From NCBI GenBank assembly GCA_012838345.1, contig DUPK01000009.1, positions 1 through 45,019 of the forward strand: 45,019 bases of DNA, read 5' to 3'. Both the position numbers and the translations under genes were made by a program. Below, piece after piece: positions 14,433-22,590 of the stretch (positions are counted from its first letter, which is position 1; every line of letters begins with the position of its first letter). The DNA is from Clostridiales bacterium. Its GTDB lineage: Bacteria > Bacillota > Clostridia > Oscillospirales > Oscillospiraceae. The notes beneath the pieces were generated by a model that was not told the origin of the DNA, ran no database searches, and saw only the letters and a list, made by a program, of their open reading frames with translations.

Positions 14433-14464
14433 ATATGTTGTGAGTCTCGCGACTCACTACATAT
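14433..14464 (-). promoter_or_regulatory. GNRA-loop hairpin between the SLH gene and the cysteine-rich peptide gene
   Basis: On the minus strand ATATGT-A-GTGAGTC and GACTCAC-A-ACATAT pair as 7 plus 6 perfect base pairs, with one internal mismatch and a GCGA tetraloop. It ends 3 bases before the ribosome site of the peptide gene and begins 14 bases after the SLH stop codon. It could be a processing site, a weak terminator or a protein operator. No T-run follows. Confidence 0.6.
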
Positions 14465-14478
14465 TATGCAGCGTCAGC

Positions 14479-15564
14479 CTACGTGTTGATTGAAGCATTT
14501 ATGAACCGATACAACATGGTGCAGACTTCGGCGCGGGTCGCGGTGCCCTTTGGGTCAAATTCGCCCGTGTCCCTGCCTTTAAGCAAACCGGTTCGCTGTG
14601 ACCTATATACCGCCGACCTTGCCCACGAGCTTATCTGCCAGTCGTCGCTGAAGGCGGTGTTTGATGCGGTTTCGGGTAAACTGAGGCCCTGGAAATCAGC
14701 AAAGCGCATAATTACAAGAGACATCTGCTCTCTTGTTATCTCCTGATTCGGGAGGAATGTGCCGTCTCCAAAACCGTTTACTATTCCATTCTGGGCGGCC
14801 CAGGAGACATACGGGCCATACCATTCGTTAATCCTGACATCGGTAAATGGAGTGGAAGTGTGCGATTCCGTGTTTATACCGTATATGCGGCCCAAGACCG
14901 TAACGAACATGGCCCGGCTCATCTTGTAATTGGGCTCGAAAATCTGCTCGCCCATCCCGTTGACATAGCCGTTAAGTGCCAGGTATAGGATATAGTCCAT
15001 TGCCCAATGGCTGTCAATATCATTAAAGTTCGCTGCGGCGGGGATTTCTCCGCTTTTCGCTGTGGAATACCCTCCGCTTACGGATAAAATCGCGTTGTCT
15101 GAAAAAACGGTAATCATGGCGGCTGTTCTTTCCGCCGCAAAATAGCGGTTGTTTGCGCTTAACCTCTGCCCCTTACCCACAACTGTGCCGTCCGTGACAT
15201 TTATCACCGTACCGCTTAAATCAGTTATACGGGCAGTGCCGGATAAAAGATAAACGCTCCCGCCCGTTTTAACAGTCACGGTTCCGCCGCGGTCTAGATA
15301 TATGGTCCTATAATTACGGGCAAAATCGTCCCCCGAAGGCGAATTTATCTCAATCTGAGCAAGGCGCCTTGTCATGGTGTCTTTGAGCTTACCGAGCGAT
15401 TCTGCAATTATATTCTCGGCCTTGTTTAGTACATTTGATATGTAATCGGGCAAGAAGCTTAGTGAGATAAGGGGATCGTCTTGCCCTCCGGGCGTGTCGG
15501 CAAATGCCGTGCTAAGCGACGCCATGACGGTTATTATTAAAATAAATGCAAGCAATCGTTTCAA
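14479..15564 (-). CDS. S-layer homology (SLH) domain protein
   Basis: This is a secreted 361-residue protein. A signal peptide (MKRLLAFILIITVMASLSTAFA, residues 1-22 in two parts, with an Ala-Phe-Ala cleavage site) leads into a region of about 160 residues with no recognised domain. Three SLH repeats follow in the C-terminal half: FNDIDSHWAMDYILYLALNG, FTDVRINEWYGPYVSWAAQNG and FSDDWQISSWARSAVYRSQRTG. SLH repeats bind pyruvylated secondary wall polymers and tether proteins to the cell surface. TTG at 15564 is the preferred start because TTGGGGGTC lies just before it and it gives a proper signal peptide. The open frame extends 12 codons upstream. Its partner or activity is unknown. Confidence 0.85.
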   Translation of the reverse strand: MKRLLAFILIITVMASLSTAFADTPGGQDDPLISLSFLPDYISNVLNKAENIIAESLGKLKDTMTRRLAQIEINSPSGDDFARNYRTIYLDRGGTVTVKTGGSVYLLSGTARITDLSGTVINVTDGTVVGKGQRLSANNRYFAAERTAAMITVFSDNAILSVSGGYSTAKSGEIPAAANFNDIDSHWAMDYILYLALNGYVNGMGEQIFEPNYKMSRAMFVTVLGRIYGINTESHTSTPFTDVRINEWYGPYVSWAAQNGIVNGFGDGTFLPNQEITREQMSLVIMRFADFQGLSLPETASNTAFSDDWQISSWARSAVYRSQRTGLLKGRDTGEFDPKGTATRAEVCTMLYRFINASINT

Positions 15565-15813
15565 TAAATGACCCCCAAGCAGGCTCTTATAACTGACCAA
15601 ATCTTTCCGACATTATAGCAAGTAATGCGTCAAATTTCAACAAAATGCGAAAAACAGGCCGCTTGGCATAATATTCTAGAAATATATTTAAATTATTTCT
15701 TTAATATCGCACAATATTTCTTGTATTTCCTTTTGTTTTGTGTCATGATAATGTATCATAAACAATTAATTGTCGTCAAAGATAACTTCAGATAATAACA
15801 AGGGAGTAATAGA

Positions 15814-16992
15814 ATGCAGAGATTTGTTTACGCGGACAACGCTGGAACAACTGCCCTGTCAAAAACCGCTCTCGAGGCTATGATGCCTTACCTTACGGAA
15901 TTCTACGGCAATCCTTCCTCAATCTACAGCTTGGGAAGAAAGTCTAAGACAGCCATAGAAACTGCCAGGCAAAAAATTGCAGCGGCAATCGGGGCAAAGG
16001 CTGAGGAGATATACTTTACCGGCGGCGGCTCCGAGGCCGACAACTGGGCTATACGTTCAGTTGTTGAAAAGATGAGCAAAAAAGGCCGCCATATAATAAG
16101 CACGGCAATAGAGCACCACGCCGTACTGCATACCCTTAAAGCGCTTGAAAAGCAGGGCTGCGAGGTTACCTACCTGCCCGTGGACAGCTACGGCCAGATT
16201 TCGCTTGACGAGCTAAAAGACGCCATCAGGGATGACACCATCCTCATTACGATAATGATGGCCAACAACGAAATAGGAACCATTTTGCCTATCGCGGAAG
16301 TATCCAAAATTGCTAAGGAGCGCGGCATACTGGTTCACACCGACGCGGTCCAGGCAGTCGGGCATATACCCGTAGATGTTGATGAGCTGGGCGTCGATAT
16401 GCTCTCCTTGGCCGCTCACAAGTTCAGAGGTCCAAAGGGCATCGGGGCGCTTTACGTTAGAAAGGGCCTTTTCCTCCCCGCATACCTTACGGGCGGCGGA
16501 CAGGAAAAAGGCAGGCGCGCCGGCACCGAAAACGTAGCCGGTATTGTGGGCATGGCTGCCGCGCTTGAAGAGGCCATTGCAAATATGGACGAGAATATAA
16601 AAAAGGTTACGGCAATGCGCGACCGTCTCATTGAAAACCTTCTCAAGATACAGTTTTCACGTCTCACGGGCGACCCTGTGAACAGGCTGCCCGGAACGGC
16701 TTCCTTTGTTTTCGAATGCATTGAGGGCGAGTCATTGGTTCTGTCCCTCGACGCCAAAGGAATATGCGCTTCCTCAGGCTCGGCCTGTTCTTCGGCTTCG
16801 CTTGACCCCTCACATGTTCTGCTCGCTATCGGGCTGCCGCACGAAATCGCTCACGGCTCCCTGCGCCTGACTATAAACGAGGACAACACCGATGAAGATA
16901 TTGACTATATCCTGGCGGAGGTGCCCCCCATTATCGCTCGCCTGCGCGAGATGTCACCGCTCTGGGAGGACAAGATAAATGGCAAACTCTGA
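15814..16992 (+). CDS. nifS: cysteine desulfurase (NifS/IscS family)
   Basis: The 392-residue PLP enzyme takes sulfur from cysteine for Fe-S cluster assembly. Lys203 in LAAHKFRGPKG holds the cofactor, His101-His102 is the stacking site and Cys325 in SSGSACSSAS carries the persulfide. The gene overlaps nadA by 14 bases, and a NifU-type scaffold gene follows. It therefore most likely serves the 4Fe-4S cluster of quinolinate synthase, like NadS of other bacteria, and perhaps general assembly. GGGAG lies 8 bases before the start codon. An AT-rich upstream stretch (15565-15813) probably holds the promoter, but no clear -35/-10 pair is visible. Confidence 0.94.
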   Translation: MQRFVYADNAGTTALSKTALEAMMPYLTEFYGNPSSIYSLGRKSKTAIETARQKIAAAIGAKAEEIYFTGGGSEADNWAIRSVVEKMSKKGRHIISTAIEHHAVLHTLKALEKQGCEVTYLPVDSYGQISLDELKDAIRDDTILITIMMANNEIGTILPIAEVSKIAKERGILVHTDAVQAVGHIPVDVDELGVDMLSLAAHKFRGPKGIGALYVRKGLFLPAYLTGGGQEKGRRAGTENVAGIVGMAAALEEAIANMDENIKKVTAMRDRLIENLLKIQFSRLTGDPVNRLPGTASFVFECIEGESLVLSLDAKGICASSGSACSSASLDPSHVLLAIGLPHEIAHGSLRLTINEDNTDEDIDYILAEVPPIIARLREMSPLWEDKINGKL

Positions 16993-17887
16993 CATCAGGC
17001 AACGAATTCTTGAGTTGAAAGCTGAAAAAAACGCGCTGGTTCTTGCCCATTATTATCAGCCTCTTGAGGTACAGGACATGGCGGACCATGTCTGCGACTC
17101 CTTTGAGATGGCTAAAAGAGCAAGAGCAGCAGAGCAGCAGACGGTAGTCATCTGCGGTGTTGTCTTCATGGCCGAGAGCGCCAAGATACTTAATCCCGGG
17201 AAGAAGATCCTCATTCCTGTTATGGAAGCGGGCTGCCCCATGGCCGACATGGTGACTCCCGAGGATGTAATTAAGCTCAAAAAGGAGCATCCCGACGCTG
17301 CGGTTGTGTGCTATGTCAACTCCTCCGCGGCGGTAAAGTCGGTCAGCGACATTTGCTGCACATCTTCTTCTGTACTCAGGATTGTCCGTTCGCTTCCCCA
17401 AAAAAAGATTATCTTCATACCCGACAAAAACCTTGGCGCCTATGTCGCCAAGCAGGTGCCCGAGAAAGAGGTGATCCTCTTCGACGGTTTCTGCCCCACG
17501 CACAACAGGATAAGCGAGAGCGACGTGCTTCGCGCAAAGGCAGCTCATCCGGACAGCGTATTTGCCGCCCACCCCGAATGCCGCGAGGAAGTTCTAAACC
17601 ATGCCGATTTCATCGGAAGTACGGCCCAGATATTGGACTACGCAAGAAAATCGGAAGAAAAAACAATAATTATCGGAACGGAACAGGGCATCGTGGAGAG
17701 GCTCAGACGCGAGCTTCCGAATAAGAACATCTATTCCGTAGCAGCGAGCTTTATTTGCCCGAACATGAAGAAAACCGGTCTTCAGGAGCTTCTCAACTGC
17801 CTGGAAAACGAGCAGTGGGAAATCAAGCTGACCGATGGAGAAATAGCCGCGGCAAAACAGAGCCTTGACCGCATGGTAAGCATTTAA
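16979..17887 (+). CDS. nadA: quinolinate synthase
   Basis: NadA condenses iminoaspartate with dihydroxyacetone phosphate to quinolinate, the pyridine precursor of NAD. At 302 residues it is of the short form seen in thermophiles and clostridia. The three expected cluster ligands are Cys86 (EAGCPMADM), Cys172 (GFCPTHN) and Cys260 (SFICPNMKK). LAHYYQ near the N-terminus is also typical. GGGAGGA lies before the start inside the nifS end. NadB and NadC are absent here; the usual nadBCA cluster is split. Confidence 0.95.
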   Translation: MANSDIRQRILELKAEKNALVLAHYYQPLEVQDMADHVCDSFEMAKRARAAEQQTVVICGVVFMAESAKILNPGKKILIPVMEAGCPMADMVTPEDVIKLKKEHPDAAVVCYVNSSAAVKSVSDICCTSSSVLRIVRSLPQKKIIFIPDKNLGAYVAKQVPEKEVILFDGFCPTHNRISESDVLRAKAAHPDSVFAAHPECREEVLNHADFIGSTAQILDYARKSEEKTIIIGTEQGIVERLRRELPNKNIYSVAASFICPNMKKTGLQELLNCLENEQWEIKLTDGEIAAAKQSLDRMVSI

Positions 17888-17898
17888 GGAGAGAAAAT

Positions 17899-18321
17899 AT
17901 GTACACGGAAAAAGTTATGGACCATTTTGCAAACCCGCGGAATGTGGGCGAACTTCCCGACGCAAACGCCATAGGGCAGGTCGGAAACCCCAAATGCGGA
18001 GATATAATGAAGATTTATATGAAAATCGAGGATGAGGTAATTAAGGACATCAGCTTCAAAACCTTCGGCTGCGGAGCCGCAATCGCCACATCCTCCATGG
18101 CCACGGAGCTTGTCAAAGGCAAGACCATTCAGGACGCTCTTGCACTGACAAATAAGGCCGTTGTGGAAGCGCTTGACGGGCTGCCTCCTGCGAAAATACA
18201 CTGCTCGGTTCTCGCAGAGCAGGGCATTAAGGCGGCTATCGCCGACTACTACAAGCGCCAGGGTATCGACCCCGAGCCGATAGTCGGCTGCCATTGCGAC
18301 TGCGAGCATTGCGAGCACTAA
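17899..18321 (+). CDS. nifU: NifU/IscU-type Fe-S scaffold protein with cysteine-rich tail
   Basis: The 140-residue protein matches the N-terminal NifU/IscU scaffold domain: Cys33 with Asp35 (NPKCGD), Cys58 (FGCGAAIATSS) and Cys102 (IHCSVLAEQGI) are the cluster ligands. The C-terminus ends GCHCDCEHCEH, with four more cysteines (131, 133, 135, 138) and two histidines, which the core IscU lacks. AAGGAGAG precedes the start by 6 bases, and nadA is 11 bases upstream. The scaffold receives sulfur from the desulfurase in the same operon. The tail may bind metal; that is inference. Confidence 0.92.
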   Translation: MYTEKVMDHFANPRNVGELPDANAIGQVGNPKCGDIMKIYMKIEDEVIKDISFKTFGCGAAIATSSMATELVKGKTIQDALALTNKAVVEALDGLPPAKIHCSVLAEQGIKAAIADYYKRQGIDPEPIVGCHCDCEHCEH

Positions 18322-18338
18322 ATACACTCAAAATAAAA

Positions 18339-18367
18339 AAGCGGTGCAGAATGTTTCTGCACCGCTT
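18339..18367. terminator. bidirectional terminator
   Basis: AAGCGGTGCAGA (18339-18350) pairs perfectly with TCTGCACCGCTT (18356-18367) around ATGTT. AATATATTTTA follows on the plus strand and a TTTTTTATTTT run on the minus strand. It separates the convergent nifU gene and the small ribbon-protein gene, and looks stronger for the minus strand. Confidence 0.9.
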
Positions 18368-18375
18368 AATATATT

Positions 18376-18768
18376 TTATGTTTTACCTTCAAAACGCTGC
18401 CCGCACTTCGGACAGGTTATGTGTATCCTCCCCTTGCCCCTCGGCACGCGGAGAATGTTCTTGCAGCCGGGACATCTAAAGAACTTATGGGTTTTGGAGG
18501 ATTTCATCTGCGTGATTTTCCAGGAAAACCAAGACTTAATCGGGGCAAAAAAGCCCATAAACCATGCGTTTTCGGCACGCCGCTTTACAACATTCCTTGA
18601 AAAGATTCTGAAAACCGCGTACAGCAGAAGGATAGTGGAGATAATCTCGAATACAAGGTATCCTGAAAACGAATATATTAAATTTAATATCAGGGCCAGT
18701 GCGACAGACGTAATTGTCAGGTTATCCGGTCCGTTTCGCCCCGTCATCAGGCGCCTTAGGAAATTCAT
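18376..18768 (-). CDS. small membrane protein with C-terminal zinc ribbon
   Basis: The 130-residue protein begins with a basic stretch, then has one long or two short hydrophobic segments (about 17-52). A soluble tail carries a CPGC and CPKC zinc ribbon (FFRCPGCKNILRVP, then HITCPKCGQRF). TGGAGTTG precedes the start at 18768. It has its own consensus promoter. Similar short ribbon proteins occur in Oscillospiraceae next to a variety of genes. The function is unknown; the ribbon could bind nucleic acid or act in protein contacts. Confidence 0.72.
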   Translation of the reverse strand: MNFLRRLMTGRNGPDNLTITSVALALILNLIYSFSGYLVFEIISTILLLYAVFRIFSRNVVKRRAENAWFMGFFAPIKSWFSWKITQMKSSKTHKFFRCPGCKNILRVPRGKGRIHITCPKCGQRFEGKT

Positions 18769-18799
18769 AATAACAACTCCATATCACTCGCTGCTGGTT

Positions 18800-18828
18800 A
18801 TTATATACTCTTGTCTATTCTTTTTCAA
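18800..18828 (-). promoter_or_regulatory. sigma-A promoter of the small ribbon protein gene
   Basis: TTGAAA (18823-18828), 17 bases and TATAAT (18800-18805) on the minus strand form a near-consensus promoter, about 30 bases upstream of the start codon. Confidence 0.8.
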
Positions 18829-18895
18829 GCTGCAAATTTGAATGTAATGTAAACTTTAAAAGTTGTAGAAGAAAACTGCTTTAATCAAAAGATTA

Positions 18896-18924
18896 TTGCC
18901 TTTTTTTATTGAAAATGTTATAAT
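18896..18924 (+). promoter_or_regulatory. promoter candidate of the MATE gene
   Basis: TTGCCT (18896-18901), a 17-base spacer and TATAAT (18919-18924). The region is AT-rich, so the -10 alone carries little weight. The rest of 18829-18965 shows no gene. Confidence 0.5.
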
Positions 18925-19025
18925 TAACATACTTAATATATTATATATTCGATTAAGGAAGTCGGTGAATCCCTCTGAAAATACTCAGCACAAAACCCCT
19001 CAGCAGTGAGGAACAGTACCAACGA

Positions 19026-20396
19026 ATGACGGCGACCCCCATACCAAAGCTCGTCACTTCTATGGCGATTCCCACTGTTGTAAGCATGCTTATCATGTCC
19101 ATATATAATATGGCGGACACATTTTTCGTTTCACAGCTTGGAACGAGCGCCGGCGGGGCTGTCGGCATTGTCTTCCCGATAATGACCATAATTCAGTCGC
19201 TTGGATTTACAATCGCCATAGGCGCTTCAAGTATGGTTTCCAGAACGCTTGGAGAGAAAAACGACAAGGCCGCCGATACATATGCTTCCACAGCTTTCTT
19301 TACCGCATTATTCGTAGGAGCTGTTATCGCGGCAATCGGCCTTTCTTTCATAAACCCCTTAATGAAGCTTTTGGGCGCCACCCCGACCATTCTCCCCTAT
19401 GCGCGCGACTACGGGCAGTATATCTTCATAGGCGCACCGTTTATGTGCTGCTCATATGTTATGAATAACGCCCTGCGCGCTGAGGGAAAGGCGACATTTT
19501 CCATGGTCGGCTTGTCTGCCGGTGGCATATTGAATATCATCCTGGACCCCATTTTCATTTTTACCTTTGGATTGGGCACAGCCGGTGCGGCAATAGCCAC
19601 AATCATCAGCCAGTTCATAAGCTTTCTTATTCTTCTCTCCTTCTATGTCGGCAGAAAGTCGCTTGTTGTGATAAGAATTAAGGATATTTCACGGAGTTTT
19701 TCCACCTATTATACGATATTTACGGTTGGCATGCCCTCGTTCTTCAGACAGGGGCTGGCAACTATCGCGTCAATCTTCTTAAACGTCGCCGCTTCGGCCT
19801 ACGGCGATGCGGCCATCGCCGCGATAAGCATAAACAACCGCATATTTATGCTTATCTTATCAGTAGTATTGGGCATAGGGCAGGGCTTCATGCCTGTCTG
19901 CGGCTATAACTTCGGAGCCAAAATATACAACAGGGTCCGCGAATCATACTGGTTTGCACTTAAGCTTGGAACCGTCATTGTGGCCACCCTTTCGGTTATA
20001 GGGCTTATTTTTGCCCCTCAGGTTATGGCCGTTTTCCGCGACGACCCGCAGGTAATAGAAATCGGTTCGTTTATCATGAGAATTCAATGCGCAGTTATGG
20101 TCCTGCACCCCTTACTGATGGTTTCTACAATGCTGTTCCAGTCGACGGGAAGCTCTTTAAGCGGAACGTTTCTCTCAATGTGCAGGCAGGGTATCTATTT
20201 CATACCCCTGATAAACATACTTCCCAGACTTTTTGGACTTAGAGGAGTTCAAATCACACAGACCTGCGCGGATGTTCTCTGCTTTCTGACCTGTATTCCC
20301 TTGGTTATTAATTTCTTCAGGAGGCTTAAGCGGCTCGAGGCTGAGGCGCAGCCGCAGGAGAGCAAAAATCAGGAGAAGGAAAGCATAAGCATATAA
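19026..20396 (+). CDS. MATE-family efflux transporter
   Basis: This is a 456-residue integral membrane protein with 12 predicted helices in two MatE halves. Family blocks include AIPTVVSMLIMSIYNMADTFFVS in the first helix pair, GAxSMVSRTLGEKN in the first half and GIGQGFMPVCGYNFGA in the second. MATE proteins export drugs or metabolites in exchange for Na+ or H+; the substrate cannot be told. The frame is open upstream to 18969 and reads LKILSTKPLSSEEQYQR before the ATG. That stretch resembles the real N-terminus of related proteins, so a CTG at 18975 (with AAGGAAG about 12 bases before it) may be the true start. The 3' tail is charged. Confidence 0.9.
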   Translation: MTATPIPKLVTSMAIPTVVSMLIMSIYNMADTFFVSQLGTSAGGAVGIVFPIMTIIQSLGFTIAIGASSMVSRTLGEKNDKAADTYASTAFFTALFVGAVIAAIGLSFINPLMKLLGATPTILPYARDYGQYIFIGAPFMCCSYVMNNALRAEGKATFSMVGLSAGGILNIILDPIFIFTFGLGTAGAAIATIISQFISFLILLSFYVGRKSLVVIRIKDISRSFSTYYTIFTVGMPSFFRQGLATIASIFLNVAASAYGDAAIAAISINNRIFMLILSVVLGIGQGFMPVCGYNFGAKIYNRVRESYWFALKLGTVIVATLSVIGLIFAPQVMAVFRDDPQVIEIGSFIMRIQCAVMVLHPLLMVSTMLFQSTGSSLSGTFLSMCRQGIYFIPLINILPRLFGLRGVQITQTCADVLCFLTCIPLVINFFRRLKRLEAEAQPQESKNQEKESISI

Positions 20397-20399
20397 CCT

Positions 20400-20430
20400 A
20401 ACGCCGGTCACAGTCTAAGTGGCCGGCGTT
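20400..20430 (+). terminator. terminator after the MATE gene
   Basis: AACGCCGGTCAC pairs with GTGGCCGGCGTT (one G-U) around a 7-base loop, 4 bases after the stop codon. CTTGTAG follows, so the T-run is weak. Confidence 0.65.
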
Positions 20431-20465
20431 CTTGTAGAAAAGATTGAAAGGGGTTTTACGATAAC

Positions 20466-20774
20466 TTAGTCCGTACGTATCTCAAGTTCTCTGATTTTTA
20501 CGCTGTTTTTGTAGATTTTTATTTGATAAAGCACATCGCTTTCAAGAGGACCGAAAATAAAGTAACCCGCTTTGTCGGTAAATATGCGGTAAATGAGCTC
20601 CTCCCCTTCCTCAGTTAAACGGAAGAGAAGCACCAGCGCATTTTCAACAGCATTGTCCTCTTTGTCGAGCACTGTTCCGCAAATAGCGGTCCGCTTGTCG
20701 ATTTCCGTATGTACAATCGTTTCTATAAGTTCGCCCGCGGAGGGCTTAAAATAGAATTTGGCGTAGCCTGTCAT
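20466..20774 (-). CDS. carboxypeptidase-regulatory-like (Ig-fold) small protein
   Basis: The 102-residue protein contains a carboxypeptidase-regulatory/prealbumin-like beta-sandwich core, seen in AICGTVLDKEDNAVENALVLLF and the turn FTDKAGYFIFGPLESDVLYQIKI-like sequence. No signal peptide is visible, so it may be cytoplasmic. GGGGAAA precedes the start. The gene is alone between the MATE terminator and the divergent proS promoter. Proteins like this occur in Clostridia without a known role. Confidence 0.65.
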   Translation of the reverse strand: MTGYAKFYFKPSAGELIETIVHTEIDKRTAICGTVLDKEDNAVENALVLLFRLTEEGEELIYRIFTDKAGYFIFGPLESDVLYQIKIYKNSVKIRELEIRTD

Positions 20775-20833
20775 AGCATTTCCCCGTTTTGTAGTTTTAT
20801 ATTACATTATATTTTATGGCCGGGGTAACGTGC

Positions 20834-20862
20834 TTGACAAGCAAATGCAAATTATATAAAAT
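20834..20862 (+). promoter_or_regulatory. sigma-A promoter of proS
   Basis: TTGACA (20834-20839), 17 bases and TAAAAT (20857-20862). The predicted start is near 20869, leaving a leader of about 130 bases before proS. Confidence 0.8.
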
Positions 20863-20870
20863 GACTTAAC

Positions 20871-20988
20871 AGCCGAGAGGCTTGCTTTCCCGCGCATTTT
20901 AATCTATTTAGGGCGGAAGCGCTCAGAGCCAAGGCGCGTGCTCCGCCACATTTTATTATTGCGGCTAAAGGCAGCCGCTTTGAAAGGG
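20871..20988 (+). promoter_or_regulatory. structured proS leader, unclassified
   Basis: The leader begins with AGCC-GAGA-GGCT, a GNRA-capped stem (20871-20882). A second hairpin pairs GGCGGA (20912-20917) with TCCGCC (20942-20947) and has GCGC/GCGC inside. A third, GCGGCT with AGCCGC (20961-20978), is followed by TTTGAAAGGG, which includes the ribosome site. I do not find the T-box sequence (AGGGTGGNACCGCG). The layout suggests control of termination or initiation, but no known riboswitch is recognised. Confidence 0.5.
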
Positions 20989-20997
20989 TTGAACAAA

Positions 20998-22437
20998 GTG
21001 GCAAAAGAGAAGAAACAGGTCGAACAGATCACAGACATGGATGTGGATTTTGCTCAGTGGTACACGGACGTCGTATTAAAGGCTGAGCTGATCGACTATT
21101 CTGGAGTCAAGGGACTCATGGTCTTGCGACCTTATGGTTATGCCATTTGGGAGAATATACAAAAAGTTCTGGACGGGATGTTCAAGGAAACGGGACACGA
21201 AAACGTAGCCATGCCTCTGCTTATCCCCGAGTCGCTTCTTCAGAAGGAGAAGGACCATGTCGAGGGCTTTGCTCCCGAAGTCGCCTGGGTGACACACGGC
21301 GGCAACGAAGAGCTCACAGAGCGTCTGTGCATACGCCCAACTTCCGAAACTCTTTTCTGTGAGCATTGGAACCATGTTCTCCACTCGTGGCGCGATTTGC
21401 CGATGCTCTACAACCAGTGGTGCAGCGTCCTGCGCTGGGAAAAGACTACGAGACCCTTCCTGCGCGGCCGTGAGTTCCACTGGCAGGAAGGCCACACCCT
21501 TCATGCCACAGCCGAAGAGGCAATGGCTGAAACCATGCAGCAGCTTGAAACTTACGCAAACTTCTGTGAAAACTGGCTTGCCATGCCCGTTATTCGCGGC
21601 AGGAAAACTGAAAAGGAAAAGTTCGCCGGTGCGGTCGCCACTTACACCGTCGAGTGTATGATGCATGACACGAAGGCTCTCCAGTCCGGCACATCGCACT
21701 ATTTTGGAGACGGCTTTGCAAAGGCCTTTGATATTACCTTTACTGACAAAAACAATCAGCTTGCCTACCCGCACCAGACCTCCTGGGGGCTTTCGACCCG
21801 CATCATAGGCGGCATAATTATGACTCACGGCGACAACAACGGCCTTGTGCTGCCACCAAAAATCGCTCCAATCCAGGCCATAGTCATCCCGATAGCGATG
21901 CACAAGGAGGGCGTAAAGGAAAAGGCCAACGAGCTGCTTTGCAGGCTCAGGGACGCGGGACTGCGTGTCAAGGCCGATTTCTCGGACTACAGCCCGGGCT
22001 GGAAGTTTGCCGAATACGAAATGAAGGGTATTCCTCTGCGTGTCGAGATTGGTCCGAAGGATATAGAAAACGGCCAGTGCATAGCAGTGCGGCGCGATAA
22101 CGGCGAGAAGGTTGTCCTGTCTCTCGCGGAGCTTGAGGAGAAAGTAAAGGAACTGCTTGACTTAGTCCAGCAGGGCTTGTTTGATAAGGCAAAGCGCAAT
22201 CTCGTCGAGAACACATTCGACGCCTCCACCGCCGATGAGATAAAGGAGATTATTGAGACAAAGGGCGGCTTTATCCGCACGAAGTGGTGCGGAGCCACCG
22301 AATGCGAGCTCAAGCTCAAGGAGTATGCCGGAGTGACCTCAAGATGTATTCCGCTGGAGCAGGACGGAAAAACGGGTCCCTGCCCCGTCTGCGGGAAAAC
22401 CTCCGACACCACGATTATTTGGGGCGTGGCTTACTAA
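20998..22437 (+). CDS. proS: prolyl-tRNA synthetase, archaeal/eukaryotic type
   Basis: The 479-residue class II synthetase charges tRNA-Pro. It lacks the inserted editing domain of the long bacterial form and has the C-terminal zinc-binding-like extension of the archaeal/eukaryotic type. Visible blocks are [18 protein letters not shown] at the N-terminus, [12 protein letters not shown] (motif 2 region), [16 protein letters not shown] and the C-terminal [17 protein letters not shown] and CPVCGK. GTG at 20998 is the start: AAAGGG lies 9 bases before it, and the alignment to family members begins there. A longer frame reaches 20938 but runs through the leader hairpins. Confidence 0.95.
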   Translation: MAKEKKQVEQITDMDVDFAQWYTDVVLKAELIDYSGVKGLMVLRPYGYAIWENIQKVLDGMFKETGHENVAMPLLIPESLLQKEKDHVEGFAPEVAWVTHGGNEELTERLCIRPTSETLFCEHWNHVLHSWRDLPMLYNQWCSVLRWEKTTRPFLRGREFHWQEGHTLHATAEEAMAETMQQLETYANFCENWLAMPVIRGRKTEKEKFAGAVATYTVECMMHDTKALQSGTSHYFGDGFAKAFDITFTDKNNQLAYPHQTSWGLSTRIIGGIIMTHGDNNGLVLPPKIAPIQAIVIPIAMHKEGVKEKANELLCRLRDAGLRVKADFSDYSPGWKFAEYEMKGIPLRVEIGPKDIENGQCIAVRRDNGEKVVLSLAELEEKVKELLDLVQQGLFDKAKRNLVENTFDASTADEIKEIIETKGGFIRTKWCGATECELKLKEYAGVTSRCIPLEQDGKTGPCPVCGKTSDTTIIWGVAY

Positions 22438-22475
22438 GGCAAGTTCTTTCAATATTTCAATAATAACAGAAAACA

Positions 22476-22516
22476 GAGCCGGAACTGCAGTAAATGCTGC
22501 TGTCCCGGCTCTTTTA
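22476..22516 (+). terminator. terminator of proS
   Basis: GAGCCGG (22476-22482) pairs with CCGGCTC (22505-22511). A smaller inner stem of TGCAG and TGCTG-like bases sits between them, and TTTTAT follows. It lies about 40 bases after the stop codon. Confidence 0.88.
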
Positions 22517-22590
22517 TCAAATGGCATAATTACTCGGTCCCGTGCAAGGCCTTTCCCCTTGTATGGTCCTTTTATAAACCACAATTATTA

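Noticed and set aside
14113-14443. Overlapping plus-strand frames in the gap between the zinc-ribbon gene and the SLH gene
   Set aside because: No ribosome sites, low-complexity products, and the region is better explained by the minus-strand peptide gene and hairpins.
20900-20950. T-box before proS
   Set aside because: AGGGCGGAAGCGC superficially resembles the T-box core but lacks the ACC and the downstream antiterminator pairing; no stem I features were seen.
21076-21903. 275-codon minus-strand frame antisense to proS
   Set aside because: Shadow of a strongly conserved synthetase; no start signal and no family resemblance.
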